Shown here: positions 44,661-59,040 of the stretch, piece by piece
Numbering within the stretch: the first letter of the stretch is position 1
Layout: each line of letters begins with the position of its first letter
Assembly: GCF_958295425.1 (NCBI RefSeq)
Contig: NC_081138.1
Span: 1,260,501 to 1,324,500, forward strand
Source of the DNA: Solea solea
Lineage: Eukaryota > Chordata > Actinopteri > Pleuronectiformes > Soleidae
DNA length: 64,000 bases
Direction: 5' to 3'
Position numbers and translations under genes: made by a program
The notes under the pieces: generated by a model
Seen by the model: the letters and a program-made list of their open reading frames with translations, nothing else
What the model was told of the DNA's origin: nothing
Databases searched by the model: none

Positions 44661-44689
44661 CTTCTGAGCCAAGAGCACATCTCTGGCTC

Positions 44690-44870
44690 ATCTCTAAGGC
44701 CTGGCATCAGCCTCCTTAAGTGCTGTCAATGTCACATGGTAACAGCAGCGCTGCAGCCTCTTAATTGGTTTAGGGAAAGCATCCTTGTCATTTTGCGGTC
44801 AGTAAACTCCGCTAGAGAAAATGAAGTCCAAGCTGCTGCCACCTCTTCAACCCTCACACAGCCAGCCTAA
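44690..44870. promoter_or_regulatory. Possible conserved non-coding element
   Basis: The sequence is complex, with CTCTTAATTGGTTTAGG and TGCTGTCAATGTCACATGG words and no convincing coding signal. It is another texture-based candidate near the satellite boundary. Confidence 0.22.
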
Positions 44871-45734
44871 CGAAAAGAAGGAAAAAAAGAAAAAGAATAA
44901 TGATTATGTGCCGTGTATATTTGTGCGTTCACTGTCTGTTTTCACTTTTTCCTTTTAGAAATAATTGCTGTTGGTTGTGTGGCTGCATCAGAGGAAGGGC
45001 ATTAATGATTCTCACTGGCCGCGAGGAAACACTGCACTGCAGAGGGCGGGAGCAGAGCAACTCATTTTCTCACAACTAAAAATGTCTGATTGTGTGTGTG
45101 TGCGTGTGTGTGCTTGTTAATTTATTTTCAGTTGGTTTCTCGCTTTGTCTTGCAGTATGTGTTGTATACAGCCTATAATAATTACTCTAGCAGTGGGTGC
45201 AGAAATGTGTGTATCTACTGGGTGACATTTGTGTGTGGGTGTGTGTGTGTACAGTGTGTACGGCTGTCCTTTTGCACGGATTAGCTGGTGAATGCAGCGA
45301 GAGGATGATCAGACTGGGAGCACACCGGGGTTGCTGTGTGATCACACAGGGATTATGGGGATATGGAGCTGTAGTGCATTCCAGGGCTGCCTCCAGTTAG
45401 GCTCATCTCCGCCACGCTCCCCTCACACACACACCACTTTAATTGCCTTTGCTTCTTTCATTACTTTTATTGCCTCTCCTCTGCATTGCGTGCTCCCTGG
45501 GCTTGTGGAAAGGTCATTGTGATGGAAGTGCTGCGCTCGCTGCCTCCTCCCTCACTGGCAGTAAATGGCTGTGGAGCCGGGGAATGGAGCGACACGACAG
45601 AGTGGCCACCGAAAAGTCATAAAGCGCTGCCTGATGTGTGTCATTCAGAAATAAGAGGGACTTCACTGGGTGGAATCCTTAGTAGTAGAGATATACTCAC
45701 CGGTTCACAATGGCATATACTCCCACTGACCACA

Positions 45735-45870
45735 TTGCAGCGTCCAATTTTCTTTTCTTTTATTGTCTTTTATTTTTAACTTGTGTTTGTATTTTATCTA
45801 AGGTCACCTTGAGTGTCTAGAGAGGCACAGACAAACACAATGCATTATTATTGTTATTGTTATTATTTAG
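45735..45870 (+). mobile_element. L2-like LINE 3' tail
   Basis: TTTTATTGTCTTTTATTTTT is followed by AAGGTCACCTTGAGTGTCTAG, AGGCACAGACAAACACAATG and an ATT-type repeat tail (ATTATTATTGTTATTG). The phrase 'CTTGAGTGTCT...AGGC' plus a short tandem tail is typical of the 3' ends of L2-clade LINEs in fish. It is 5'-truncated, as usual for such insertions. Confidence 0.55.
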
Positions 45871-46291
45871 ATGACTTGTATCTCTGAGGTTATAAGTTCT
45901 AATCTTACAATGACACTTTTAAAACTTTACACCAGAAACACAACTTAAAATCACCAAGAAAGTGTTTTTGTGCAGCTCAGTAAAAGTAGCTTCTGCTGTA
46001 AGACTAATCAAGGAAAAATAATCACAGAGATGAACGAATGGTTAGCGGAGAACGTGCAGTGAAATGGTTCAAATTTGTTAATGGGTAAATGTCATTTTTG
46101 AGATTATTTGTTGTGTTTAAGGTGTTGGTAAATATTTTTCTGTCGGGGAGAAAAACAGGAAGCTTTTTGTTGTGAACACGTCAGTTGATGAGATTATTTA
46201 CACTAAAGTATTGAGAGGGATTCTAGAGGATGCTATGTTTATTATCCTTTAGCCTGAGATTGTGAGTTCAAATCCTTCTGCTGAGGTTAAG
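45871..46291. other. Satellite-flanking DNA with B-box-like words
   Basis: There is no gene. Two short stretches resemble tRNA T-arm/B-box sequence: CTGAGGTTATAAGTTCTAATC near 45,893 and GATTGTGAGTTCAAATCC at 46,258-46,275. The second lies about 15 bp before the first satellite unit. They may be relics of a tRNA-like module related to those inside the array, but no A box is evident. Confidence 0.35.
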
Positions 46292-47989
46292 TTTTACGAC
46301 ATACTATATACTATGACGTTTAGGACTGATTTTGGACGACATACTATACTATGACTTTTTTGACTGATTTTGGACGACATACTATACTATGACTTTTTTG
46401 ACTGATTTTGGACGACATACTATACTATGACTTTTTTGACTGATTTTCGACGACATACTATACTATGACTTTTTTTGACAGATTTTGGACCACATACTAT
46501 ACTATGACTTTTTTTGACAGATTTTGAACGACATACTATACTATGACTTTTTGGACTGATTTTGGACAACATACTATACTATGACTTTTTTGACTGATTT
46601 TGGACGACATACTATACTATGACTTATTTTACCAATTTTGGACGACATACTATACTATGACTTTTTTGACCAATTTTGGACGACATACTATGACTTTTTT
46701 GACCAATTTTGGACGACATACTATGACTTTTTTTTACCAATTTTGGACGACATACTATACTATGACTTTTTTTGGACCGATTTTGGACGACATACTATAC
46801 TATGTCTTTTTTGACTGATTTTGAACGACATACTATACTATGACGTTTTGGACCGATTTTGGAGGACATACTATACTATGACTTTTTTGACCGATTTTGA
46901 ACGACATACTATACTATGACTTTTTTGACTGAATTTGGACGACATACTATACTATGACGTTTTGGACCGATTTTGGACGACATACTATACTATGACGTTT
47001 TGGACCGATTTCGGACGACATACTATACTATGACTTTTTTGACCGATTTTGAACGACATACTATACTATGACGTTTTGGACCGATTTTGGACGACATACT
47101 ATACTATGACTTTTTGGACTGATTTTGGACGACATACTATACTATGACTTTTTTGACTGATTTTGGATGACATACTATACTATGACTTATTTTACCAATT
47201 TTGGACAACATACTATACTATGACTTTTTTTTACCAATTTTGGACGACATACTATACTATGACTTTTTTGACCGATTTTGAACGACATACTATACTATGA
47301 CTTTTTTGACCGATTTTGGACGACATACTATACTATGACTTTTTTGACTGATTTTGGACGACATACTTTACGATGACTTTTTTGACCGATTTTGGACGAC
47401 ATACTATACTATGACGTTTTGGACCGATTTTGGACGACATACTATACTATGACGTTTTGGACCGATTTTGGACGACATACTATACTATGACGTTTTGGAC
47501 CGATTTCGGACGACATACTATACTATGACGTTTTGGACCGATTTCGGACGACATACTTTACTATGACGTTTTGGACCGATTTTGGACGACATACTTTACT
47601 ATGACGTTTTTGACTGATTTTGGACGACATACTATACTATGACTTTTTGACCAATTTTGGACAACATACTATACTCTGACTTTTTGGACTGATTTTGGAC
47701 GACATACTATACTATGACTTTTTTGACCGATTTTGAACGCCATACTATACTATGACGTTTTGGACCGATTTTGGACGACATACTATACTATGACGTTTTG
47801 GACCGATTTTGGACGACATACTATACTATGACGTTTTGGACCGATTTTGGACGACATACTATACTATGACGTTTTGGACCGATTTTGGACGACATACTAT
47901 ACTATGACTTTTTTTACCAATTTTGGACGACATACTATACTATGACGTTTTGGACCGATTTTGGACGACATACTATACTATGACGTTTT

Positions 47990-48500
47990 GGACCGATTTT
48001 GGACGACTTACTATACTATGACGTTTTGGACCAATTTTGGACGACATACTATACTATGACCTTTTTTACCAATTTTGGAGGACATACTATACTATGACGT
48101 TTTGGACCGATTTTGGACAACATACTATACTATGACTTTTTTGACCGATTTTGAACGACATACTATACTATGACTTTTTTGACTGATTTTGGACGACATA
48201 CTATACTATGACTTATTTTACCAATTTTGGACGACATAATATACTATGACTTTTTTGACTGATTTTGGACGACATTCTATACTATGACTTATTTTACCAA
48301 TTTTGGACGACATACTATACTATGACTTTTTTTTACCAATTTTGGACGACATACTATACTATGACTTTTTTTACCAATTTTGGACGACATACTATACTAT
48401 GACTTTTTTGACTGATTTTGGACGACATACTATACTATGACTTATTTTACCAATTTTGGACGACAAACTATACTATGACTTTTTTGACTGATTTTGGACG
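47990..48500 (+). repeat. Higher-order repeat block, first of three copies
   Basis: Rare variants mark the block: GACGACTTACTATAC at about 48,004, GGAGGACATAC at about 48,077, GACATAATATAC at about 48,235 and GACATTCTATAC at about 48,270. The same series recurs starting at about 49,028 and 50,241. Copies 1 and 3 keep the same spacing (offset 2,237 bp), and copy 2 lacks one unit between the first two markers and CATAAT. Confidence 0.8.
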
Positions 48501-51500
48501 ACATACTATACTATGACTTTTTTGACCAATTTTGGACGACATACTATACTATGACTTTTTGGACTGATTTTGGACGACATACTATACTATGACTTTTTTG
48601 ACTGATTTTGGACGACATACTATACTATGACTTTTTTGACTGATTTTGGACGACATACTATACTATGACTTTTTTGACTGATTTTCGACGACATACTATA
48701 CTATGACTTTTTTTGACAGATTTTGGACGACATACTATACTATGACTTTTTTTGACAGATTTTGAACGACATACTATACTATGACTTTTTGGACTGATTT
48801 TGGACAACATACTATACTATGACTTTTTTGACTGATTTTGGACGACATACTATACTATGACTTATTTTACCAATTTTGGACGACATACTATACTATGACT
48901 TTTTTGACCAATTTTGGACGACATACTATGACTTTTTTTACCAATTTTGGACGACATACTATACTATGACGTTTTGGACCGATTTTGGACGACATACTAT
49001 ACTATGACGTTTTGGACCGATTTTGGACGACTTACTATACTATGACGTTTTGGACCAATTTTGGACGACATACTATACTATGACCTTTTTTACCAATTTT
49101 GGAGGACATACTATACTATGACGTTTTGGACCGATTTTGGACAACATACTATACTATGACTTTTTTGACTGATTTTGGACGACATACTATACTATGACTT
49201 ATTTTACCAATTTTGGACGACATAATATACTATGACTTTTTTGACTGATTTTGGACGACATTCTATACTATGACTTATTTTACCAATTTTGGACGACATA
49301 CTATACTATGACTTTTTTTTACCAATTTTGGACGACATACTATACTATGACTTTTTTTACCAATTTTGGACGACATACTATACTATGACTTTTTTGACTG
49401 ATTTTGGACGACATACTATACTATGACTTATTTTACCAATTTTGGACGACAAACTATACTATGACTTTTTTGACTGATTTTGGACGACATACTATACTAT
49501 GACTTTTTTGACCAATTTTGGACGACATACTATACTATGACTTTTTGGACTGATTTTGGACGACATACTATACTATGACTTTTTTTTACCAATTTTGGAC
49601 AACATACTATACTATGACTTTTTTGACCGATTTTGAACAACATACTATACTATGACTTTTTTGACTGATTTTGGACGACATACTATGACTTATTTTACCA
49701 ATTTTGGACGACATACTATACTATGACTTTTTTGACTGATTTTGGACGACATACTATACTATGACTTATTTTACCAATTTTGGACGACATACTATACTAT
49801 GACTTTTTTGACTGATTTTGAACGACATACTATACTATGACGTTTTGGACCGATTTTGGAGGACATACTATACTATGACTTTTTTGACCGATTTTGAACG
49901 ACATACTATACTATGACTTTTTTGACTGAATTTGGACGACATACTATACTATGACGTTTTGGACCGATTTTGGACGACATACTATACTATGACGTTTTGG
50001 ACCGATTTCGGACGACATACTATACTATGACTTTTTTGACCGATTTTGAACGACATACTATACTATGACGTTTTGGACCGATTTTGGACGACATACTATA
50101 CTATGACTTTTTGGACTGATTTTGGACGACATACTATACTATGACTTTTTTGACTGATTTTGGATGACATACTATACTATGACTTATTTTACCAATTTTG
50201 GACGACATACTATACTATGACGTTTTGGACAGATTTTGGACGACTTACTATACTATGACGTTTTGGACCAATTTTGGACGACATACTATACTATGACCTT
50301 TTTTACCAATTTTGGAGGACATACTATACTATGACGTTTTGGACCGATTTTGGACAACATACTATACTATGACTTTTTTGACCGATTTTGAACGACATAC
50401 TATACTATGACTTTTTTGACTGATTTTGGACGACATACTATACTATGACTTATTTTACCAATTTTGGACGACATAATATACTATGACTTTTTTGACTGAT
50501 TTTGGACGACATTCTATACTATGACTTATTTTACCAATTTTGGACGAAATACTATACTATGACTTTTTTTTACCAATTTTGGACGACATACTATACTATG
50601 ACTTTTTTTTACCAATTTTGGACGACATACTATACTATGACTTTTTTGACTGATTTTGGACGACATACTATACTATGACTTATTTTACCAATTTTGGACG
50701 ACATACTATACTATGACTTTTTTGACTGATTTTGGACGACATACTATACTATGACTTTTTTGACCAATTTTGGACGACATACTATACTATGACTTTTTGG
50801 ACTGATTTTGGACGACATACTATACTATGACTTTTTTTTACCAATTTTGGACAACATACTATACTATGACTTTTTTGACCGATTTTGAACAACATACTAT
50901 ACTATGACTTTTTTGACTGATTTTGGACGACATACTATGACTTATTTTACCAATTTTGGACGACATACTATACTATGACTTTTTTGACTGATTTTGGACG
51001 ACATACTATACTATGACTTATTTTACCAATTTTGGACGACGTACTATACTATGACTTTTTTTTACCAATTTTGGACGACATCCTATACTATGACGTTTTG
51101 GACCAATTTTGGACGACATACTATACTATGACTTTTTGGACTGATTTTGGACAACATACTATACTATGACTTTTTTGACCAATTTTGGACGACATACTAT
51201 ACTATGACTTTTTTGACCGATTTTGAACGACATACTATACTATGACTTTTTTGACTGATTTTGGACGACATACTATACTATGACGTTTTGGACCGATTTT
51301 GGACGACATACTATACTATGACGTTTTGGACCGATTTCGGACGACATACTATACTATGACGTTTTGGACCGATTTTGGACGACATACGAAGCTATGACGT
51401 TTTGGACGACATACTATACTATGACGTTTTTGACTGATTTTGGACGACATACTATACTATGACTTTTTTGACCAATTTTGGACGACATACTATACTATGA

Positions 51501-54500
51501 CTTTTTGGACTGATTTTGGACGACATACTATACTATGACTTTTTTGACCGATTTTGAACGACAAACTATACTATGACTTTTTGGACTGATTTTGGACGAC
51601 ATACTATACTATGACTTTTTTGACCGATTTTGAACGACATACTATACTATGACTTTTTGGACTGATTTTGGACGACATACTATACCATGACTTTTTTGAC
51701 TGATTTTGGACGACATACTATACTATGACTTTTTTTTTACCAATTTTGGACGACATCCTATACTATGACTTTTTGGACTGATTTTGGACGACATACTATA
51801 CTATGACTTTTTTGACTGATTTTGGACGACATACTATACTATGACTTATTTTACCAATTTTGGACGACATACTATACTATGACTTTTTTGACTGATTTTG
51901 GACGACATACTATACTATGACTTATTTTACCAATTTTGGACGACATACTATACTATGACTTTTTGGACTGATTTTGGACGACATACTATACTATGACTTT
52001 TTTGACCAATTTTGGACGACATACTATACTATGACTTTTTTGACCGATTTTGAACGACATACTATACTATGACTTTTTTTTACCAGTTTTGGACGACATA
52101 CTATACTATGACTTTTTTGACCGATTTTGAACGACATACTATACTATGACTTTTTTGACTGATTTTGGACGACATACTATACTATGACTTTTTTGACTGA
52201 TTTTGGACGACATACTATACTATGACTTATTTTACCAATTTTGGACGACATACTATACTATGACTTTTTGGACTGATTTTGGACGACATACTATACTATG
52301 ACTTTTTTGACCAATTTTGGACGACATACTATACTATGACTTTTTTGACTGATTTTGGACGACATACTATACTATGACTTATTTTACCAATTTTGGACGA
52401 CATACTATACTATGACTTTTTGGACTGATTTTGGACGACATACTATACTGTGACTTTTTTGACCAATTTTGGACGACATACTATACTATGACTTTTTTGA
52501 CCGATTTTGAACGACATACTATACTATGACTTTTTTTTTACCAATTTTGGACGACATACTATACTATGACTTTTTTGACCGATTTTGAACGACATACTAT
52601 ACTATGACTTTTTTGACTGATTTTGGACGACATACTATACTATGACTTTTTTTTTACCAATTTTGGACGACATACTATACTATGACTTTTTTGACCGATT
52701 TTGAACGACATACTATACTATGACTTTTTTGACTGATTTTGGACGACATACTATACTATGACTTTTGACTGATTTTGGACGACATACTATACTATGACTT
52801 ATTTTACCAATTTTGGACGACATACTATACTATGACTTTTTTGACTGATTTTGGACGACATACTATACTATGACTTATTTTACCAATTTTGGACGACATA
52901 CTATACTATGACTTTTTGGACCGATTTTGGACGACATACTATACTATGACGTTTTGGACCGATTTTGGACGACATACTATACTATGACGTTTTGGACCGA
53001 TTTTGGACAACATACTATACTATGACTTTTTTGACTGATTTTGAACGACATACTATACTATGACGTTTTGGACCGATTTTGGAGGACATACTATACTATG
53101 ACTTTTTTGACCGATTTTGAACGACATACTATACTATGACTTTTTTGACTGATTTTGGACGACATACTATACTATGACGTTTTGGACCAATTTTGGACAA
53201 CATACTATACTATGACGTTTTGGACCGATTTCGGACGACATACTATACTATGACGTTTTGGACCGATTTTGGACGACATACTTTACTATGACGTTTTTGA
53301 CTGATTTTGGACGACATACTTTACTATGACGTTTTTGACTGATTTTGGACTACATACTATACTATGACTTTTTGACCAATTTTGGACAACATACTATACT
53401 CTGACTTTTTGGACTGATTTTGGACGACATACTATACTATGACTTTTTTGACCGATTTTGAACGCCATACTATACTATGACGTTTTGGACCGATTTTGGA
53501 CGACATACTATACTATGACGTTTTGGACCGATTTTGGACGACATACTATACTATGACGTTTTGGACCGATTTTGGACGACATACTATACTATGACGTTTT
53601 GGACCGATTTTGGACGACATACTATACTATGACTTTTTTTACCAATTTTGGACGACATACTATACTATGACGTTTTGGACCGATTTTGGACGACGTACTA
53701 TACTATGACATTTTGACCAATTTTGGACGACATACTATACTATGACCTTTTTTACCAATTTTGGAGGACATACTATACTATGACGTTTTGGACCGATTTT
53801 GGACAACATACTATACTATGACTTTTTTGACCAATTTTGGACGACATACTATACTATGACGTTTTGGACCGATTTTGGACGACATACTATACTATGACGT
53901 TTTTGACCAGTTTTGGACGACATACTATACTATGACGTTTTGGACCGATTTTGGACAACATACTATACTATGACTTTTTTGACTGATTTTGAACGACATA
54001 CTATACTATGACGTTTTGGACCGATTTTGGAGGACATACTATACTATGACTTTTTTGACCGATTTTGAACGACATACTATACTATGACTTTTTTGACTGA
54101 TTTTGGACGACATACTATACTATGACGTTTTGGACCGATTTTGGACAACATACTATACTATGACGTTTTGGACCGATTTCGGACGACATACTATACTATG
54201 ACGTTTTGGACCGATTTTGGACGACATACTTTACTATGACGTTTTTGACTGATTTTGGACGACATACTATACTATGACTTTTTGACCAATTTTGGACAAC
54301 ATACTATACTCTGACTTTTTGGACTGATTTTGGACGACATACTATACTATGACTTTTTTGACCGATTTTGAACGCCATACTATACTATGACGTTTTGGAC
54401 CGATTTTGGACGACATACTATACTATGACGTTTTGGACCGATTTTGGACGACATACTATACTATGACGTTTTGGACCGATTTTGGACGACATACTATACT

Positions 54501-55815
54501 ATGACGTTTTGGACCGATTTTGGACGACATACTATACTATGACTTTTTTTACCAATTTTGGACGACATACTATACTATGACGTTTTGGACCGATTTTGGA
54601 CGACATACTATACTATGACATTTTGGACCGATTTTATACTATGACGTTTTTGACAATTTTACACGACATACTATACTATGACGTTTTGGACTGATTTTGG
54701 ACGACATACTATACTATGACGTTTCTGACCGATTTTGGACGACATACTATACTATGAAGTTTTTGACCATTTTTGGACGACATACTATACTATAACATTT
54801 TGGACCGATTTTGGACCACATACTATACTATGACGTTTTGGACCGATTTTGGACGACATACTATACTATGACGTTTTTGACCAGTTTTGGACGACATACT
54901 ATACTATGACGTTTTGGACCGATTTTGGACAACATACTATACTATGACTTTTTTGACTGATTTTGAACGACATACTATACTATGACGTTTTGGACCGATT
55001 TTGGAGGACATACTATACTATGACTTTTTTGACCGATTTTGAACGACATACTATACTATGACTTTTTTGACTGATTTTGGACGACATACTATACTATGAC
55101 GTTTTGGACCGATTTTGGACAACATACTATACTATGACGTTTTGGACCGATTTCGGACGACATACTATACTATGACGTTTTGGACCGATTTTGGACGACA
55201 TACTATACTATGACGTTTTGGACCGATTTTGGACGACATACTATACTATGACGTTTTGGACCGATTTTGGACGACATACTATACTATGACTTTTTTTACC
55301 AATTTTGGACGACATACTATACTATGACGTTTTGGACCGATTTTGGACGACTTACTATACTATGACGTTTTGGACCAATTTTGGACGACATACTATACTA
55401 TGACCTTTTTTACCAATTTTGGAGGACATACTATACTATGACGTTTTGGACCGATTTTGGACAACATACTATACTATGACTTTTTTGACCAATTTTGGAC
55501 GACATACTATACTATGACGTTTTGGACCGATTTTGGACGACATACTATACTATGACGTTTTTGACCAGTTTTGGACGACATACTATACTATGACTTTTTT
55601 TACCAATTTTGGACAACATACTATACTATGACGTTTTGGACCGATTTTGGACGACATACTATACTATGACTTTTTGGACCAATTTTGGACGACATACTAT
55701 ACTATGATGTTTTGGACCGATTTTGGACGAGAGACTATACTCTGACTTTTTTGACCGATTTTGAACGACATACTATACTATGACGTTTTTGACCGATTTT
55801 GAATGACATACTATA

Positions 55816-55946
55816 GGAGGAAGACGTGACATCAAAAGGAGAAGACGATTGGTGTAGTGGTTAGCACTCATGACTTTAAAGTAGAAGATCCGGGTTCAAG
55901 CCCTGGTTGGAACAAAGAAACTCCAGTCTTGTGAGTTTACATTTCG
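55816..55946 (+). repeat. tRNA-like 131-bp insert, copy 1
   Basis: The insert begins GGAGGAAGACGTGACATC and ends ...CATTTCG. It contains TGGTGTAGTGG at 55,850-55,860, a full match to the Pol III A-box consensus, and GGTTCAAGCCC at 55,893-55,903, close to the B box. A 5-bp T-stem (CCGGG/CCTGG) forms around TTCAAGC. The anticodon and acceptor stems do not pair, so this is a tRNA-derived, SINE-like module and not a tRNA gene. ATGACATACTATA flanks it on both sides, a possible target duplication. Confidence 0.7.
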
Positions 55947-56243
55947 ATGACATACTATACTATGAGGTTTTTGGACGACATACTATACTATGACGTTTTG
56001 GACGACATACTATACTATGACGTTTTGGACCGATTTTTGGACGACATACTATACTATAACGTTTTGGACCGATTTTGGACGACATACTATACTATGACGT
56101 TTTGGACCGATTTTGGACGACATACTATACTATGACTTTTTGAACCAATTTTGGACGACATACTATACTATGATGTTTTGGACCGATTTTGGACGACAGA
56201 CTATACTATGACGTTTTTGACCGATTTTGAATGACATACTATA

Positions 56244-56374
56244 GGAGGAAGACGTGACATCAAAAGGAGAAGACGATTGGTGTAGTGGTTAGCACTCATG
56301 ACTTTAAAGTAGAAGATCCGGGTTCAAGCCCTGGTTGGAACAAAGAAACTCCAGTCTTGTGAGTTTATATTACG
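56244..56374 (+). repeat. tRNA-like 131-bp insert, copy 2
   Basis: Nearly identical to copy 1, with differences only near the 3' end (TATATTACG). It lies 428 bp downstream and has the same flanking GAATGACATACTATA and TATGAGGTTTTTGG. Confidence 0.7.
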
Positions 56375-57331
56375 ATGACATACTATACTATGAGGTTTTT
56401 GGACGACATACTATACTATGACTTTTTTTTACCAATTTTGGACGACATACTATACTATGACGTTTTGGACCGATTTTGGACGACATACTATACTATGACT
56501 TTTTTGACCAATTTTGGACGACATACTATACTATGACGTTTTGGACCGATTTTGGACGACATACTATACTATGACGTTTTGGACCGATTTTGGACGACAT
56601 ACTATACTATGACGTTTTGGACCGATTTTGGACGACATACTATACTATGACCTTTTTTACCAATTTTGGAGGACATACTATACTATGACGTTTTGGACCG
56701 ATTTTGAACGACATACTGTACTGTGACTTTTTTGACTGATTTTGGACAACATACTATATACTATGACGTTTTTGACCGATTTTGAATGACAGACTATACT
56801 ATGACTTTTTTGACCAATTTTGGACAACATACTATACTATGGCGTTTTTGACCAATTTTGGACGACATACTATACTATGACTTTTTTTTACCAATTTTGG
56901 ACGACATACTATACTATGACGTTTTGGACCAATTTTGGACGACATACTATACTATGACGTTTTGGACCAATTTTGGACGACATACTATACTATGACGTTT
57001 TGGACCGATTTTTGACGACATACTATACTATGACGTTTTGGACCAATTTTGGACGACATACTATACTATGACGTTTTGGACCGATTTTTGACGACATACT
57101 ATACTATGACGTTTTGGACTGATTTTGGACGACATACTATACTATGACGTTTTTGACCAATTTTGGACGACATACTATACTATGACGTTTTGGACCGATT
57201 TTGGACGACATACTATACTATGACTTTTTGGACCGATTTTGGACGACATACTATACTCTGACTTTTTTGACCGATTTTGAACGACATACTATACTATGAC
57301 GTTTTTGACCGATTTTGAATGACATACTATA

Positions 57332-57462
57332 GCAGGAAGACGTGACATCAAAAGGAGAAGACGATTGGTGTAGTGGTTAGCACGCATGACTTTAAAGTAG
57401 AAGACCCGGGTTCAAGCCCTGGTTGGAACAAAGAAACTCCAGTCTTGTGAGTTTAAATTTCA
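57332..57462 (+). repeat. tRNA-like 131-bp insert, copy 3
   Basis: Same length and boxes as copy 1. It starts GCAGGAAG instead of GGAGGAAG and has GCACGCATGAC and GACCCGGGTTC variants, so it is the most diverged copy. Confidence 0.7.
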
Positions 57463-57834
57463 ATGACATACTATACTATGAGGTTTTTGGACGACATACT
57501 ATACTATGACGTTTTGGACGACATACTATACTATGACGTTTTGGACCGATTTTGGACGACATACTATACTATGACGTTTTGGACCGATTTTGGACGACAT
57601 ACTATACTATGACTTTTTTGACTGATTTTGGACAACATACTATACTATGACTTTTTTGACCAATTTTGGACGACATACTATACTATGACGTTTTGGACCG
57701 ATTTTGGACGACATACTATACTATGACTTTTTGGACCAATTTTGGACGACATACTATACTATGATGTTTTGGACCGATTTTGGACGACAGACTATACTCT
57801 GACTTTTTTGACCGATTTTGAACGACATACTATA

Positions 57835-57965
57835 GGAGGAAGACGTGACATCAAAAGGAGAAGACGATTGGTGTAGTGGTTAGCACTCATGACTTTAAAG
57901 TAGAAGATCCGGGTTCAAGCCCTGGTTGGAACAAAGAAACCTCAGTCTTGTGAGTTTATATTACG
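57835..57965 (+). repeat. tRNA-like 131-bp insert, copy 4
   Basis: Carries the AAACCTCAGTCTTG variant shared only with copy 5. The left flank is GAACGACATACTATA and the right flank continues with the GACGTTTTGG unit type. Confidence 0.7.
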
Positions 57966-59040
57966 ATGACATACTATACTATGACGTTTTGGACCGATTT
58001 TGGACGACATACTATACTATGACGTTTTGGACCGATTTTGGACGACATACTATACTATGACTTTTTTTACCAATTTTGGACGACATACTATACTATGACG
58101 TTTTGGACCGATTTTGGACGACATACTATACTATGACTTTTTTTACCAATTTTGGACGACATACTATACTATGACGTTTTGGACCGATTTTGGACGACAT
58201 ACCATACTAAGACTTTATTTACCAATTTTGGACGACATACTATACTATGACATTTTGTACCGATTTTGGACGACATACTATACTATGACGTTTTGGACCG
58301 ATTTTGGACGACATACTATACTATGACGTTTTGGACCGATTTTGGACGACATACTATACTATGACGTTTTGGACCGATTTTGGACGACATACTATACTAT
58401 GACTTTTTTGACCAATTTTGGACGACATACTATACTATGACGTTTTGGACCGATTTTGGACGACATACTATACTATGACGTTTTGGACCGATTTTGGACG
58501 ACATACTATACTATGACTTTTTTTACCAATTTTGGACGACATACTATACCTTGACTTTTTTGACTGATTTTGGACGACATACTATACTATGACTTTTTTT
58601 TTTACCAATTTTGGACGACATACTATACTATGACTTTTTTGACCGATTTTGAACGACATACTATACTATGACTTTTTTGACTGATTTTGGACGACATACT
58701 ATGACTTATTTTACCAATTTTGGACGACATACTATACTATGACTTTTTTGACTGATTTTGGACGACATACTATACTATGACTTATTTTACCAATTTTGGA
58801 CGACATACTATACTATGACTTTTTTTTGAACAATTTTGGACGACATCCTATACTATGACGTTTTGGACCGATTTTGGACGACATACTATACTATGACTTT
58901 TTGGACTGATTTTGGACGACATACTATACTATGACTTTTTTGACTGATTTTGGACGACATACTATACTATTACTTATTTTACCAATTTTGGACGACATAC
59001 TATACTATGACTTTTTTGACTGATTTTGGACGACATACTA
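57835..59040 (+). repeat. Higher-order repeat block, first copy of a 1,996-bp duplication
   Basis: Insert copy 4 and the following units recur 1,996 bp downstream from 59,831. Shared rare markers include CTATACCTTGAC (58,551 and 60,547), GAACAATTTTGG (58,828 and 60,824) and CTATTACTTATT (58,971 and 60,967, measured at TACTTATT). Only scattered differences are visible. Confidence 0.85.

Noticed and set aside
46600..46818. Tyr/Thr/Phe-rich open frames inside the satellite (also at 55,947, 58,114 and 62,487)
   Set aside because: They are translations of the 38-bp repeat through three frames, with no start context, and end wherever a unit variant creates a stop.
55840..55925. The insert as a genuine tRNA gene, with loop CTTTAAA giving anticodon TTA (an ochre-reading tRNA)
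   Set aside because: Only the T-arm and a short D-stem fold. The five anticodon-stem pairs fail and the acceptor strands (AGACGAT and TTGGAAC) are not complementary, so no functional tRNA is supported.
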